From: Lolium rigidum
Lineage: Eukaryota > Streptophyta > Magnoliopsida > Poales > Poaceae
Length of the DNA: 64,000 bases
Assembly (NCBI RefSeq): GCF_022539505.1
Contig: NC_061514.1
Span: 337,821,090-337,885,089, forward strand
Reading direction: 5' to 3'
Numbering within the stretch: position 1 is the stretch's first letter; every line of letters starts with the position of its first letter. Position numbers and translations under genes: made by a program. Below are positions 1 to 10,940 of the stretch, piece by piece. The notes beneath the pieces are model-generated. The model made no database searches. It saw only the letters and a list, made by a program, of their open reading frames with translations, and was not told the DNA's origin.

Positions 1-375
1 TCATTCCACAGTTTTAGAACTAGTAGTAAATATTGCCAGTTGAATCAGATGTTTCTGAACAGTGGCAGGTGATCACCGGTAAACCTGCTTCTAGAGTTAG
101 AAAGTTAAGTCACTATGTTCGTTTGCTTGCAATCTTTATGCTCTGATAGCTTTTGGTCCTGTAATCTGTATATGCTCTTGCACATCAGACTCTCCTACTA
201 CTTGCCATAACTCATCAAACTGCCTTACATGTATATTATTTTGTTTTGATTATGCTGATTCTACCATCAATGTCGGTCGATCTTCTTATGGGGAGAATAA
301 TGAGTATTTTTATAACGGTGTTGGAAAGGGAGTCAAACATATCTGCAATGTAAATTTGTTGTCTGTTTATTGTAG

Positions 376-2472
376 AACCTCCTAGGTGCTATCTCACTGC
401 GCAGAACAAAAGATGCAGAGAGTGGAAGTAAGAGTGTGGTTGCCCTTCCACCTAAAACTGTTGTAGCATGTTACATTGAACTTTCTACGGAGGAACGGGA
501 GTACTATGATCAGATGGAAATGGAAGGGAGAAACAAAATGCTGGAGTTTGGTGACAGAGAATCGATTTTGCGTAACTACTCAACCGTGCTGTTTTTCATT
601 CTGAGGCTCCGCCAGCTCTGCAACGATGTAGCACTGTGCCCTATTGACATGAAGTCATGGTTTCCTACTAGCTCCTTTGAAGGTATATAGGCTTATGTTT
701 TTGTGTTCACTATTCAGGCTTTATGTTATTGATATAATAAATTAATAATCCATAATTCAATCTTTTTGTCACATATGAAAAATGTAACAATTTAAATTGA
801 TTCATGTTGTTTCTAAGGAAGTATCACATCCGTGTTGTTGTATATTGGTATTTAAATGAAGCTCCATCTTACTTTCTCTGAAAGTAGACCATCGTACTGT
901 ACTAGCATCCAACTAGCAACTACTGATTACTGAAGTCATGTTGGTTTATCTATTCAAAATGAAACCAATGTCAGTAAGTCAATTGGTAGTTCATTTAATA
1001 AATAATAATTATGTTGTATTGCAACGCTTCTGTTATTTGTATAAGCTACATTGTGTGCGAATCTTGCAGATGAACTGTGATTATTTTTCACCAAAACCGG
1101 ATATCAATTAGTACTCTATACTAGTCCTGGTAACATTGCTTATGAACCTTTGTAAGACGCTGAATACATTTGTTAATTCAATAATATACCTGGACCTTGC
1201 AGAAAATTCCTTTGTATTATCAGGGCCGGCAAAAAAATCTTACTTAAGGTTTTATCATCCACAAAATATCAGATCAAGCTTTTCTAAATCCCCATATCAA
1301 TTAGGTTGAATGCTTAGGTTTTGTAGTGATCCTTATTTGTGGTATAGGTTGGTTGTACGGAATGCTTTATCAGTAATCATCATACAATTTAACACATGTT
1401 TTGGAGTTTGGAAAAATGGAAGTTGCATTTAGTACCTGTGTGAAGTACGGTTTTCAGAATTCTTTTTGTTAATTTATTCTACTTTTGGTATGGTGAAATC
1501 AATTGTTCCTTTCGCTGTTCAGTTATTCTTATTCCTGCATTACTTATCTTATTGTATCTTACCGCAACACAATTGTGTCTATCTCTATCGTTATTCTTGT
1601 ACTGTACACTGGAAATATCTTTATTCTTGCTCATAGAGAAATCTGTTGCCCTTGTTGCAGATGTGTCTAAAAACCCAGAGTTGTTGAAGAAGCTAGCCTC
1701 ATTGGTTGACGATGGAGAGGACTTTGACTGTCCAATTTGCTTATCTCCTCCATCAAAAACTGTGATAACAAGTTGCACTCACATATATTGCCAAACCTGC
1801 ATCCTAAAAATCCTCAAGAGCTCTAGTTCCCGCTGTCCAATATGTCGGCGGTCTCTATCTAAAGAAGACCTCTTTATTGCTCCGGAGGTACAGCATGCCG
1901 ATGAAGATGGCTCAGAAAACCTTGGCTCTGACAAACCTCTGTCTTCCAAGGTGCAAGCCCTGCTGGAACTACTGAAGCGTTCGCAGAAGGAGGACCCTTC
2001 ATCAAAGTCCGTGGTCTTTTCCCAGTTCAGGAAGATGTTGCTTCTGCTGGAAGGGCCTCTGAAGAGAGCAGGCTTCAACATACTGCGCCTTGACGGCTCC
2101 ATGAGTGCGAAGAAGAGGTCAGATGTTATAAAGCAGTTCGCCGTTGTTGGCCCTGACGCCCCAACTGTGCTGCTGGCCAGCCTGAAGGCTGCAGGAGCTG
2201 GCGTGAACCTGACTGCGGCATCGACGGTTTACCTCTTTGACCCCTGGTGGAACCCTGGGGTGGAGGAGCAGGCCATGGACCGGGTGCACCGGATCGGGCA
2301 GACGAGAGCGGTGAAGGCAGTGCGTCTGATTGTGAAGGGCAGCATCGAGGAGAGGATCCTGGAGCTGCAAGAGAGGAAGAAGCGGCTGATCAGTGGCGCG
2401 TTCGGGAGGAAAGGTGGAGCCAAGGAGAAGGAGATGCGCATCGAGGAGCTGCGCATGATGATGGGCTTGTAA
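376..2472 (+). CDS. RAD5/HLTF-like SNF2 helicase with RING finger, 3' part (SMARCA3-like)
   Basis: Last two exons of a SNF2-family DNA-dependent ATPase of the RAD5/HLTF (SMARCA3-like) group, nuclear proteins that combine a translocase with a RING-type E3 ubiquitin ligase in DNA-damage tolerance and chromatin remodelling. Seen: exon 376-682 preceded by ttgtag and followed by GTATAT; exon 1661-2472 preceded by ttgcag; joining them restores one frame (372 codons, stop TAA 2470-2472). The first exon encodes the end of the SNF2_N lobe (LRLRQLCNDVALCP). The second starts with a C3HC4 RING (CPIC, CTH, CQTC, CPIC; 1729-1845) and then a helicase-C lobe with AGAGVNLTAAS, DPWWNP and QAMDRVHRIGQ (motifs V-VI). 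The N-terminal ATP-binding lobe lies left of the window, so the gene is partial only because of the window edge. Bases 1-375 look like intron. The reading frame is intact. Assignment to RAD5B/At5g05130-like versus other SMARCA3-like paralogues is from memory of the family. Confidence 0.93.
683..1660 (+). other. Intron of the RAD5/HLTF-like gene
   Basis: AT-rich 978-base stretch with a GT donor at 683 and a polypyrimidine tract plus CAG ending at 1660. It separates the SNF2_N exon from the RING exon. It contains many stops in all frames and no recognisable inserted element. The phase (one base, then two) rebuilds the Glu-Asp codons across the junction. Confidence 0.85.
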
Positions 2473-2956
2473 GCGATAGTTCTGGCAGTGGTAAGTTTTG
2501 CCCTCTGGTAGCATGTTCTGAATGCGCTATCTGACACAAGTGAACGATAGCTTTAGCTCAGATTATGGTGCTGCTACATGCATGTATTTTTGTCCCGTGT
2601 GGTGAACATGCATGAGAGCACCGGTGGAGCAGGGAGAGTTGCTAAAGAGCTCTCTGTTTTGCAGAACTTGACTGTAGCGTCTCATATCAGTGCATGACTA
2701 GGGAATGGTGTATGTCAATTGCCTGTGATGATAAACAGTAACCAGGTTCAGAAAGATCAATTTTCTGTAATTCTGATGTCGTGCGTCTTGTTTGTTGATG
2801 ATCTAGAGCGTATTATCAGTTCCTTCTTCACATTTTTTTAATTCTCAAATCCTTGGTTTTCTTGTGCTGATTTTTTCTGATGGCACAAAATTATATCCCA
2901 AATCCAGCTGGATACAGAATTTGGTTCCATTTGTTTGAGCTGACAGTGGATCCACA
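2473..2956. other. 3' UTR and intergenic flank of the RAD5-like gene
   Basis: No coding sequence is seen. The first few hundred bases are presumably the 3' UTR. The part from about 2742 to 2895 is repeated, diverged, at about 5340-5510, on the far side of peroxidase 1. The block just before 2957 (from the cagctgg at about 2905) is shared, inverted, with about 48738-48790 near peroxidase 3. Confidence 0.6.
2736..2895 (+). repeat. Direct repeat, copy 1 (RAD5-like 3' flank)
   Basis: Shares an ordered series of matching blocks with 5338-5510: cagaaagat, ttctgtaattctg, gatgat.tctagagcgtatt, ccttcttc, ttcaattctcaa-type and tgtgctgat. The copies differ by many substitutions and a few indels, so the duplication is old. 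With the second copy it brackets the small ORF and peroxidase 1. Confidence 0.7.
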
Positions 2957-3148
2957 ATGCCTGTAGAAGTGGTGGTGAATGATTATCCTGCCTTAACCGG
3001 GTTGTTGGCTGCAGTCGTCGTGGTGCTGGTTGTGGGTACTTTGGTCAGACTAAGTCAGGCGATTTGCATTTGCTGGATGGAGAGAAAGACCAGTAACGCC
3101 AGGGACGCAGCAGCGTCAGTTAATGTGATGTGTTTTCCTCTTCTCTGA
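2957..3148 (+). CDS. Small hypothetical single-pass membrane protein (63 aa)
   Basis: ATG at 2957, TGA at 3146-3148. The product has a short acidic/neutral N terminus, one strongly hydrophobic valine/leucine/alanine-rich stretch (about residues 12-31, a likely transmembrane helix), and a basic Cys-containing tail (CICWMERK, then a Ser/Ala-rich end). I do not recognise the family. Support for coding: the same 192-base ORF exists near peroxidase 3 (48546-48737, -) with the same length and no frameshift, differing by substitutions including one nonsense. In the other copy, the CAG near codon 55 is followed by GTAATG, a possible splice donor that is changed to TTAATG here. The true product could therefore have a downstream exon, with this stop an intron read-through. 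It sits about 590 bases upstream of the peroxidase TATA box. Confidence 0.45.
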   Translation: MPVEVVVNDYPALTGLLAAVVVVLVVGTLVRLSQAICICWMERKTSNARDAAASVNVMCFPLL

Positions 3149-3624
3149 TCTGGGCCAAGTAATACTGCCTCAGCATGAATCAATTTACACAACCAAGTTA
3201 TGTTGCCAACATTTTCTAGGATCCAGCTACGGTTTTGTTTCAAGAAAATGCTTTTGTATTATTGTTGTGTCCTACAGTTCCATCTTTGCTTTTTGTACCA
3301 CTTGTTTCCACATTACTTTAAGAATACTATTTCCACATTTTTTTTCTCATCCTACTCTGATTGTTAGACAGAAAGAAATTAGAAGACACCTAATCATCAT
3401 ATGCACGGGCTAGCAACTAGAAGGACCACACAAAGAGTAAACGCCAATGTCAACCATTTGAGCCTGTCTGAGATTTTCTTTTCTCCACTGAGCTGTGTGT
3501 GAGATTGTGCTCGCCATGTTCCAGCTTGACTCAAACACACAACATGCAACCCACCATCAGAAGGAAACCAATATTGGATGAACCATAAGTTCGTGCTTGC
3601 ATATTTTGTAGGCCAACTGAGACC

Positions 3625-3630
3625 TATAAG
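3625..3630 (+). promoter_or_regulatory. TATA box of peroxidase 1
   Basis: TATAAG in the context cctataagtag, 106 bases upstream of the ATG at 3736. The same motif lies at equivalent distance upstream of the other two peroxidases (31436-31441 and 48085-48090 on the minus strand), which supports a shared core promoter. Confidence 0.7.
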
Positions 3631-3735
3631 TAGGCCCGCAACACACCAAGTTTCCTTCACCCAACTTCGATCGTTTCCCTCCCGCAATCTCTCGGGCTAG
3701 CTTCAGTAGTAGCCTTTCAGAGCAACATACGAACC

Positions 3736-4880
3736 ATGGCTAGTGAAAAGCTTGCCGCCTTGGCTCTGCTACTAGCATTGTTTGGCTGCGTTGCCCACAC
3801 ATGCCAAGCGAGCTACGGGTATCCCTACCCGTTGTCGGCACCAGCAAAGAGTACTCCTCTTGCTGCCCCGGCGCTTAGCTACGCTTACTACTACAAGACT
3901 TGCAAAGGAGCAGAGAAGATCGTGAGGGACGTTGTGCAGGCGGAGATTAAACGCAACCGCGGCATCGGCGCTGGGCTCATCCGTCTCTTCTTCCACGACT
4001 GCTTTGTCCAGGTATGTAAATACTCATACCCATATCACTTCTAACATGTTTCTGATATACACATTAGTCAAATGTAGCTAGCATAGATGTTTACTATTTG
4101 ACGCGATGAATTCATATATCTCCTTTTCAGGGTTGCGATGCATCGGTTCTCCTTGACAAGACCCAGTCCAATGAACAGACGGAGAAGTTCGGCCTCCCTA
4201 ATATAGGCAGCCTTCGCGGGTTCGAAGTGATCGACAAGATCAAGACTAAGCTCGAGGCCAAGTGCAAGGGTGTTGTCTCTTGCGCGGACATTGTTGCCTA
4301 TGCTGGACGTGATGCCACCTACTTCCTCAGCAATAAGAAGGTATACTTTGAAATGCCCGCCGGCCGCTATGACGGACGCATCTCTTCTGCGAACGAGACC
4401 CTCTTCAACCTACCCCCTCCTTTCGTCAACGTCACGGTGCTCGAGGCTATGTTTGCAGCCAAGGGGCTCAGCCTCGACGAGATGGTCACCCTATCTGGTG
4501 CGCACACTGTCGGGATCTCCCACTGCTCGTCCTTCGGTGACCGTCTCACGCGCAACGCATCAGACCCAATGGCTATGAACTCTAGGTTTGCACAATCGGT
4601 GACAAGGAAGTGCAGGAGCAGTAGCTCTACGGTGGATCAGGACATTTATACCCCTAATACACTGGACAACCGATACTACAAGAACGTTCTCAACCATGAA
4701 GTGTTGTTCACATCTGATGCCACGCTCGAGTCGTCCAAGACAAACTATTTGGTGAAACAAAATTTGAAGCCGTATGTCTGGGAGACAAAGTTCAAGAAAG
4801 CCATGAGGAAGATGGGCAGCATCGAGGTGAAGACCAGCGTGAATGGGGAGATCAGAAAGAACTGTCGCCTTATCAACTAG
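3736..4880 (+). CDS. Class III (secretory plant) peroxidase, paralogue 1
   Basis: Complete two-exon gene: 3736-4011 and 4131-4880, intron 4012-4130 (GTATGT...TTTTCAG), 341 aa. Class III haem peroxidases (EC 1.11.1.7) act in the apoplast or vacuole and use H2O2 to oxidise phenolics, for example in lignification and defence. Seen: hydrophobic signal peptide (about residues 1-25, ending near CQA-SYG); distal catalytic block RLFFHDCFVQGCDASVLL with Arg83 and His87; VSCADIVAYAGRD; proximal haem-ligand block LSGAHTVGISHC with His217; conserved cysteines in register. N-glycosylation sequons occur at Asn180, Asn192 and Asn234; Asn192 is absent in paralogues 2 and 3. Intron placement directly after FVQ is shared by all three copies. 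Reading frame, splice sites and catalytic residues are intact, so I expect a functional gene. A precise Prx number cannot be given from sequence alone. Confidence 0.96.
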
Positions 4881-5340
4881 CAACCTTCATGCAACGAAAT
4901 CGAGACTGTGATGAGGCATGCCTAATCATCATGGCCCCTGGTGGTTGGAAACCGACCTGAATGCATGACGTTTTTGTGTGTGATTTTTTATATACTTCCC
5001 AATAAGGATTTTATTCATTCTTGTTTTACATTTTATTTTACTGGAATTGTTACATGTGTGCTTCTATTGATTAATTAATGAGACCATTATTTTGTTTGTG
5101 TAAAGCGCATTTTTATTATATTTTTTTGTTATCTCCCACAAGTTAGTTTTTCACTCTAAGAGCTTTGGTTTGTGGTTGTCGGTAACTCTACAAATTTATG
5201 GGTACACATCTCCGCATTACATATTGAATTATGGATTTCAGCTTAAGAATTCTACGGAACCAACTGAATGTCATTTGTACCTAGTTTATGTACGTGTGAG
5301 TATGTGGATGTCTAGCTAGCCCCTGGTCAGATTAAGCAAT
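4881..5340 (+). repeat. Peroxidase 1 downstream flank (duplicated block)
   Basis: Non-coding. From the stop codon to about 5335 this flank aligns, block by block, with the reverse complement of the flank of peroxidase 2 (about 30189 down to 29750). Shared stretches include a gttacat.tgtgcttctat segment and gatttcagcttaagaat. Part of it also matches the peroxidase 3 flank at 46610-46840 and 37850-38010. The similarity stops near 5335-5340, where the copy of the RAD5-like 3' flank begins. Confidence 0.75.
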
Positions 5341-5510
5341 GTCCAGAAAGATACAATGTTCTGTAATTCTGGTCTTTGCAGATAGTTTCTTGATGATATC
5401 TAGAGCGTATTGCTAGTGCCTTTCTTCTTCACGCTTTGTTCTTCAATTCTCAAGTTGGGATCTCTTCTCAAATCTTTGGCTTTTGTGTGCTGATAGTGAT
5501 AGCCCCAAAA
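5338..5510 (+). repeat. Direct repeat, copy 2 of the RAD5-like 3' flank
   Basis: Diverged copy of 2736-2895, in the same orientation, beginning exactly where peroxidase-flank homology ends. The junction looks like an ancient tandem-duplication breakpoint. Confidence 0.7.
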
Positions 5511-6048
5511 TACATGTAGGAGTACTGGAGTAGGTGCTTGCCACTGTAGTTATTTATAGTAAAACTTACCTAGCTAGACCATCACACAGCGATTTGAACC
5601 TGTCAACCGTCGGATCATGCTCATGAGCGCACATGATTGACAGTGGCGGATGTAAGGGGATGCGAGCAGGTGGCCCAAGCAGAGGAATATAGCACACCGA
5701 CGACATATGGGCCAGGAATTATGGATGGGATCGCTGTGAGACTATGCGCGGAGCTCGGCTTGATCGATCTCCATCACCCGTCCGCCGCCGGCCACCGCCT
5801 TGAAAATGCCTCGAATGCTTTGTCAAACGCCAGCGGCCACAGCCGCACACCACGAGAACTACTAGCCTATGCTAGACATAAGGTGATGCGCCCTGCGTTG
5901 CGACCTACGACGCTAGTTTTTTTTTTTCTGGAATACCCACAAACACCACAATATCCTCCATGGAATACCGACCACCAAGATACGCTCATGTACCAGCACT
6001 CTTACATGAAGTTCTAGTATCTGTTGAAAGAGAGATTGTATGATCGGT
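5511..6048. other. Unassigned intergenic stretch before the gap
   Basis: Contains an open stretch at 5637-6017 with no recognisable domain, low-complexity T-runs and no terminal repeats I could pair. I see nothing assignable. Confidence 0.4.
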
Positions 6049-6148
6049 NNNNNNNNNNNNNNNNNNNNNNNNNNNNNNNNNNNNNNNNNNNNNNNNNNNN
6101 NNNNNNNNNNNNNNNNNNNNNNNNNNNNNNNNNNNNNNNNNNNNNNNN
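6049..6148. other. Assembly gap (100 N)
   Basis: Exactly 100 consecutive N, the usual placeholder for a gap of unknown size. The gypsy-type element to its right is probably truncated by it. Confidence 1.
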
Positions 6149-7625
6149 AGGAAAATGCCTAATATGTCTTGGATAATTTGACACTTGGCAATTGTTTTGA
6201 GCTCTCAAGTAGATCATGATTAAGTTTTTTCATGTAGTTTAAACCTATTAGTGGAGAACTACTGAAGAGCTTGTTAAAATTGGTTTGCATAATTGATCTC
6301 TCTTAAGGTCTAGATATTTTCTCGGTAAAAGTGTTTGAGCAACAAGGAAGACAAGTGTAGAGTATTATAATGCTTGCAATATGTTCTTATGTAAGTTTTG
6401 TCTGTACTCGGTTCATACTTGTGTTTGCTTCAAATAACCTTGCTAGCCCAAAGCCTTGTATCGAGAGGGAATGCTTCTCGTGCATCCAAAATCTTGAGCC
6501 AAAACCTATGCCATGTGTGTCCACCATACCTACCTACTATGTGGTATTTCCTGCCATTCCAAAGTAAATTGCTTGAGTGCTACCTTTAAACAATTCAAAA
6601 TGCTTCTCAATTTGTGTTAATGTTTTATAGCTCATGAGGAAGTATGTGGTGTTTATCTTTCAATCTTGTTGGGCAACTTTCACCAATGGACTAGTGGCTT
6701 CATCCGCTTATCCAATAATTTTGCAAAAAGAGCTGGCAATGGGATTCCCAGTCCCAAACTAATTAACAAAAATAGACACTCCTCCATGGTATGTGATTGT
6801 TGGACGGCACCCGAAGGATTCGGTTAGCCATGGCTTGTGTAAGCAAAGGTTGGGAGGAGTTTCATCATAATAAAACTAAAATAAAAAGGCACTCCTTCAT
6901 GGTATGAGATTGTTGGCAGGCACCCGAGGATTCGGTTACCCATGGTTTGTGAAAGAAAGGTTGGAAGGAGTGCCACCCAAAAATAAAAATAATTCATGGG
7001 AGCCGCTCTTGAAGGTTTGTCCGGCGAGGGGGTTAGAGTGCCCACTACCATTCGTTGACAACAACAAACACCTCTCAAAACTTTACTTTTATGCTCTCTT
7101 TATGTTTTCAAAACCAAAGCTCTAGCACAAATATAGCAATCGATGCTTTCCTCTTTGAAGGGCCATTCTTTTACTTTATGTTGAGTCGGTTTACCTACTT
7201 CCTTCCATCTTAGAAGCAAACACTTGTGTCAACTGTGCATTGATTCTTACATACTTGCATATTTGCATTCATCATATTACTTTGTGTTGACAATTATCCA
7301 TGAGATATGCATGTTACAAGTTGAAAGCAACCGCTGAAACTTATATCTTCCTTTGTGTTGCTTCGATGCCTTTACTTTGAACTTATTGCTTTATGAGTTA
7401 ACTCTTGTGCAAGACTTTTGATACTTGTCTTGAAAGTACTCTTCATGAAAAGTTTTGCTATATGTTATCTATTTGTTAGCAACTATAGATCATTGCCTTG
7501 AGTCACTTCATTCATTTCATATGCTTTGTAATAGTATGATCAAGGTTATGTAAGTAGCATGTCACTACAAAAATTATTCTTTTTATTGTTTACTCGCTCG
7601 GGACGAGCAGAACTAAGCTTGGGGA
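6149..7625 (+). mobile_element. Gypsy-type LTR retrotransposon, 3' non-coding interior
   Basis: Non-coding region typical of the segment between pol and the 3' LTR in Triticeae gypsy elements. It ends in a purine-rich tract (aagcttgggga) directly before the LTR at 7626, which fixes the orientation as plus. It includes an imperfect tandem duplication at about 6775-6990. No gag or pol domain is left to the right of the gap. Confidence 0.7.
6775..6990 (+). repeat. Two-copy tandem repeat inside the gypsy 3' interior
   Basis: About 115-base units at 6775-6890 and 6893-6990 share cactcct.catggtatg, attgttgg, ggcacccga.ggattcggtta and ccatgg.ttgtg. The second unit has lost or gained a few bases. 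Confidence 0.75.
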
Positions 7626-9157
7626 TGCCGATACGTCCCCGACGTATCCATAATTTCTGTCGTTCCATGCTTGTTTTATGACAATACTTACATGTTTTGC
7701 TTGCACTTTATGATGTTTTCATGCGTTTTCCGGAACTAACCTATTAAGAAGATGCCACAGGTGCCGCTTCTCGTTTTCCGTCGTTTTGGTTCCGGAAAGG
7801 CTGTTCGGGCAATATTCTCGAATTCGACGAAACGAAGACCAAACCTCCTATTTTTCCCGGAAGCATCCGAACACCGAAGAAGAGTTGGAGAGGGCCGGAG
7901 GGCCACCACACCATAGGGCGGCGCGGCCCGGCTCCGGGCCCGCGCCGGCTCGTGGTGGGGAGCCCCATGTGCCCCCCTGCGCCGCCTCTTCGCCTATAAA
8001 ATCCCTTTCGACCTAAAAACACCGTAACTCCGGACGAAACTCCGGAAAGACTCCGTGGGCGCCGCCACCATCGCGAAACTCCAACTCGGGGGACGAAGTC
8101 TCCGTCCCGGCACCTCGCCGGACGGGGAAGTGCCCCCGGAAGCCATCTCCATCAACGCCACCGCCTCCATCATGCTCCGTGAGTAGTTCCCCCATGGACT
8201 ACGTGTTCTAGCTGTAGCTAGTTGGTATTCTCTCCCCCATGTACTTCAATACAATGATCTCATGAGCTGCCTTACATGATTGAGATTCATCTGATGTAAT
8301 CGGTGTTGTGTTTGTCGGGATCCGATGGATTGTTACATTATGATTGTCTATCTACAAAGTTTATGAAGTTACTGTTGCTGCGATCTTGTTGTGTTTAATG
8401 CTTGTCACTAGGGCCCGAGTGGCATGATCTTAGATTTGAGCTCTATACTTATTGCTTAGATTATATCTACAAGTTGTATACACATGTCACTGTCCGGAAC
8501 CAAAGGCCCCGAAGTGACAGAAATCGGGACAACCGGAGGGGATGGCGGTGATGTGAGGGACACATGTTTTCACGGAGTGTTAATGCTTTGCTCCGGTACT
8601 TTATTAAAAGGAGTACCTTAATATGCAGTAGTTTCCTTGAGGCCCGGCTGCCACCTGGCTGGTAGGACAAAAGATGTTGTGCAAGTTTCTCATTGCGAGC
8701 ACGTACGACTATTATTGGAAAACATGCCTACATGATTAATGATCTTGATATTCTCGTCTTAATGCTATTTCAATCCTATCAATTGCCCGACCGTAATTTG
8801 TTCACCCAACACTTGTTATTGGAGAGTTGCCACTAGTGTAGATAGCTGGGAACCCCGGTCAATCTTTCATCATCATATACCTGTTCTACATGTCATTGGA
8901 AGTAGTATCAACTATCTTCTCGGTGCCATTGCTCTCATATTGCTATTACTGCCGTCGTGTTATCGTTACTATTGCTCTCATATCACTCGCTACTTTCACA
9001 TCACCCTCGTTGCTAGTGCTTTTCCAGGTGCAGCTGAATTGACAACTCAGTTGTTAAGGCTTATAAGTATTCTTTACCTCCCCTTGTGTCGAATCAATAA
9101 ATTTGGGTTTTACTTCCCTCGAAGACTGTTGCGATCCCCTATACTTGTGGGTCATCA
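7626..9157 (+). mobile_element. Gypsy-type LTR (3' LTR)
   Basis: Starts TGCCGATACGTCCCCGACG immediately after the purine tract and ends ...cccctatacttgtgggtcatCA, so it has the canonical TG...CA ends (1532 bp). It contains the GC-rich segment 7880-8000 and a cctataaaatccc TATA-like site (about 7994-8002), as expected for an LTR promoter. Its left partner is missing. It abuts Harbinger-derived sequence at 9158. Confidence 0.8.
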
Positions 9158-10602
9158 CCGGCGTCGCTCCTCCGGCCTCTTCAGTCAGCTCGGTAAGTTC
9201 CCAGCTGCGCCCTGGAACTCCCGCTCCCTTGCAGGGCCACGCGGCGTCGCGGTTCGCCTCCGGCCTGCCGCCGGTGAAGTTGACCGGGGCGGCGGTTCCC
9301 GACCTCAACCGGACGCCTAGAAGCGGTGACTCCTGCCCGGATGCGACAGAGAAGACGCGCCAGGTGCCGGAGGAGAGCATGCCGCAGCTCCGCATCCTGT
9401 TCGACGAAATGGCGCCGCCTGCCCCGACGATGGACGACCCGGTACGTGAGCTCTGTCAATGTGTGCGAGTGTCGTGTATCATGCGTCTGATGTCCGGTCG
9501 TTCGTATGACTATTGGAAGGATCGCCATGATTCAGACATCCAGGAAATTATCTACGACGGCGGCTTCGTTCGCGATGATCGGGCCGGGACAGGCGCGCAT
9601 GATGACTGGCCACCAACGCAAGATGCGGAGGACATCGACACCGCACGACTGTTCGCCACCCAGAAGACGCAGCCAACACCCGTGTCCGTCGACGACACGC
9701 CAACACAGCCTATCCCCACGGACACTGCCACGAAGAAGAAGGGCAAGAGCTTGAGGACACAAGGCTTCGTCGACGACGAGGATAAGTGTTTGTGTGAAGC
9801 GTGGCTGGCAACGACCCAAGATTGTATCAATGGTGCCCAGCAAAAGGGCAAGGTCTATTGGGCCAAGATCTTGCAGCAGTACAACGAGACCAGGATGCAC
9901 CCGCCCTACCACATCACAGGCCCTCGGACAGAAGAGTCCCTCCGAAAAAGATGGAACTACATCAAACAAGAGACAAGCAAGTTCTGCTCGGCGGTCGAAC
10001 ATGCTATTAACAACCCCGTAGAGGCACTGGCGTCATGACAGTGGTAAACACGATACAACCATCATCATTCTACACAATTTGCGTCATTGTATGTACATCA
10101 TTGGCGGCTATGATTGCAGGTATCCCGCGCCTTGGAGAAGTTCAGGGCGATGCACAAGAAGGGCTTCCATATGGTCCAAGAAGCTGTGAAGAATGGGGCA
10201 GCGGTCACCCTCGACGGCGAAGACGACGATCAAGGCCGTCCAGTCCTTCCACCTCGTCCACGAGGCCATAAGGCTACCAAGGCCGATCTTGTCCGGGAGG
10301 CGCATGCCATTGCCTTCACACAGAGCATGGAGAAGATAATGGCCGACAACCGTGCCGCCATGGCTGCTAGGGACGAGAAGAGGCGTCTGGAAAAAGAGGC
10401 CGCAACTGCCATCTACCAGAACCTCGCGAACGAGGTCCTCGATGTCCAAAGGCTGGACATCGAGGCCAAAAAGGCAGACGCCGAGGCCAAATTGCATGCA
10501 GAAGACACAAGGATCATGCTTGCCGACTTGAGCGGCGTCGACGACGACACCAGGGCATGGTTCATGAAGAGGCGCGCCGAAATCCGTGCGCGAGACGCCT
10601 GA
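9158..10602 (+). pseudogene. Harbinger-associated Myb/NAM-associated-domain ORF, frameshifted
   Basis: Three coding blocks: a Pro/Ser-rich N region (9158-9441), a Myb/trihelix-like block (about 9520-10020; ..GFVDDEDKCLCEAWLATT.. and ..TEESLRKRWNYIKQETSKF..), and a coiled-coil charged C region (10120-10602) of the NAM-associated C-terminal type often annotated 'glutathione S-transferase T3-like' in grasses. In PIF/Harbinger elements such a protein works with the DDE transposase; none is present here. A strong donor (GTACGTGAG) at 9442 suggests an intron. A second intron is likely at 10044-10119 (gtaaac...ttgcag). Before that donor the frame is broken near 10018-10023 by a one-base change: the +1 frame gives GTGVMTV joining VSRALEKF. 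The apparent fusion with LTR sequence upstream of 9158 is an artefact of insertion. Confidence 0.65.
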
Positions 10603-10940
10603 TCTCCGGCGCCATGCGCCCATCACCTTGGCCTCCTTTTGGACTTTTTTTAATTGCTGTTCAGGCCTTGTTGTGCCCCTTTTGCTCCACTTTGCGACGT
10701 ACCAGCTGCAAAGTGTGATGAACTTGTTTCAGCCCTCAATTTGCGGCTGTAATTTCGTGCAAAGTCGACGCTATTTCATCTTTTTTGAATTCTGGCCTGC
10801 GCTGAAAATGTGTCGCCCCGCTGGAGCCAACCCCAGACGCAAACGGACGCACGACCATTTCTGTGTCGGCCAGGCGATGCAAACGGACACCAGAGGACAA
10901 TTTCGGCGTCCGAAATGCGTCGCGCCGCTGGATGCCCTTA
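9158..10940 (+). mobile_element. PIF/Harbinger-type transposon remnant, left end lost
   Basis: Carries the element's non-transposase ORF (see 9158-10602). It ends on the right with cgtcgcgccgctggatgccc (10918-10937), the reverse complement of the GGGCATC-type terminus common in grass Harbinger elements, followed by TTA (10938-10940) as a plausible 3-bp target site. The left end has been cut off by the LTR ending at 9157. Confidence 0.65.

Noticed and set aside
1..375. Additional exon of the RAD5-like gene at the left edge
   Set aside because: No conserved SNF2 motif in any frame and a clear acceptor at 375/376; most likely intron.
4270..4883. ORFs in other frames over peroxidase exon 2 (also 30455-30818, 47105-47429)
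   Set aside because: Shadows of the peroxidase reading frame; the same shadows appear in all three paralogues.
9103..10038. A single 311-codon gene starting in the LTR
   Set aside because: The first 18 codons are the end of the gypsy-type LTR; the remainder belongs to a Harbinger ORF with its own truncated start and a probable intron.
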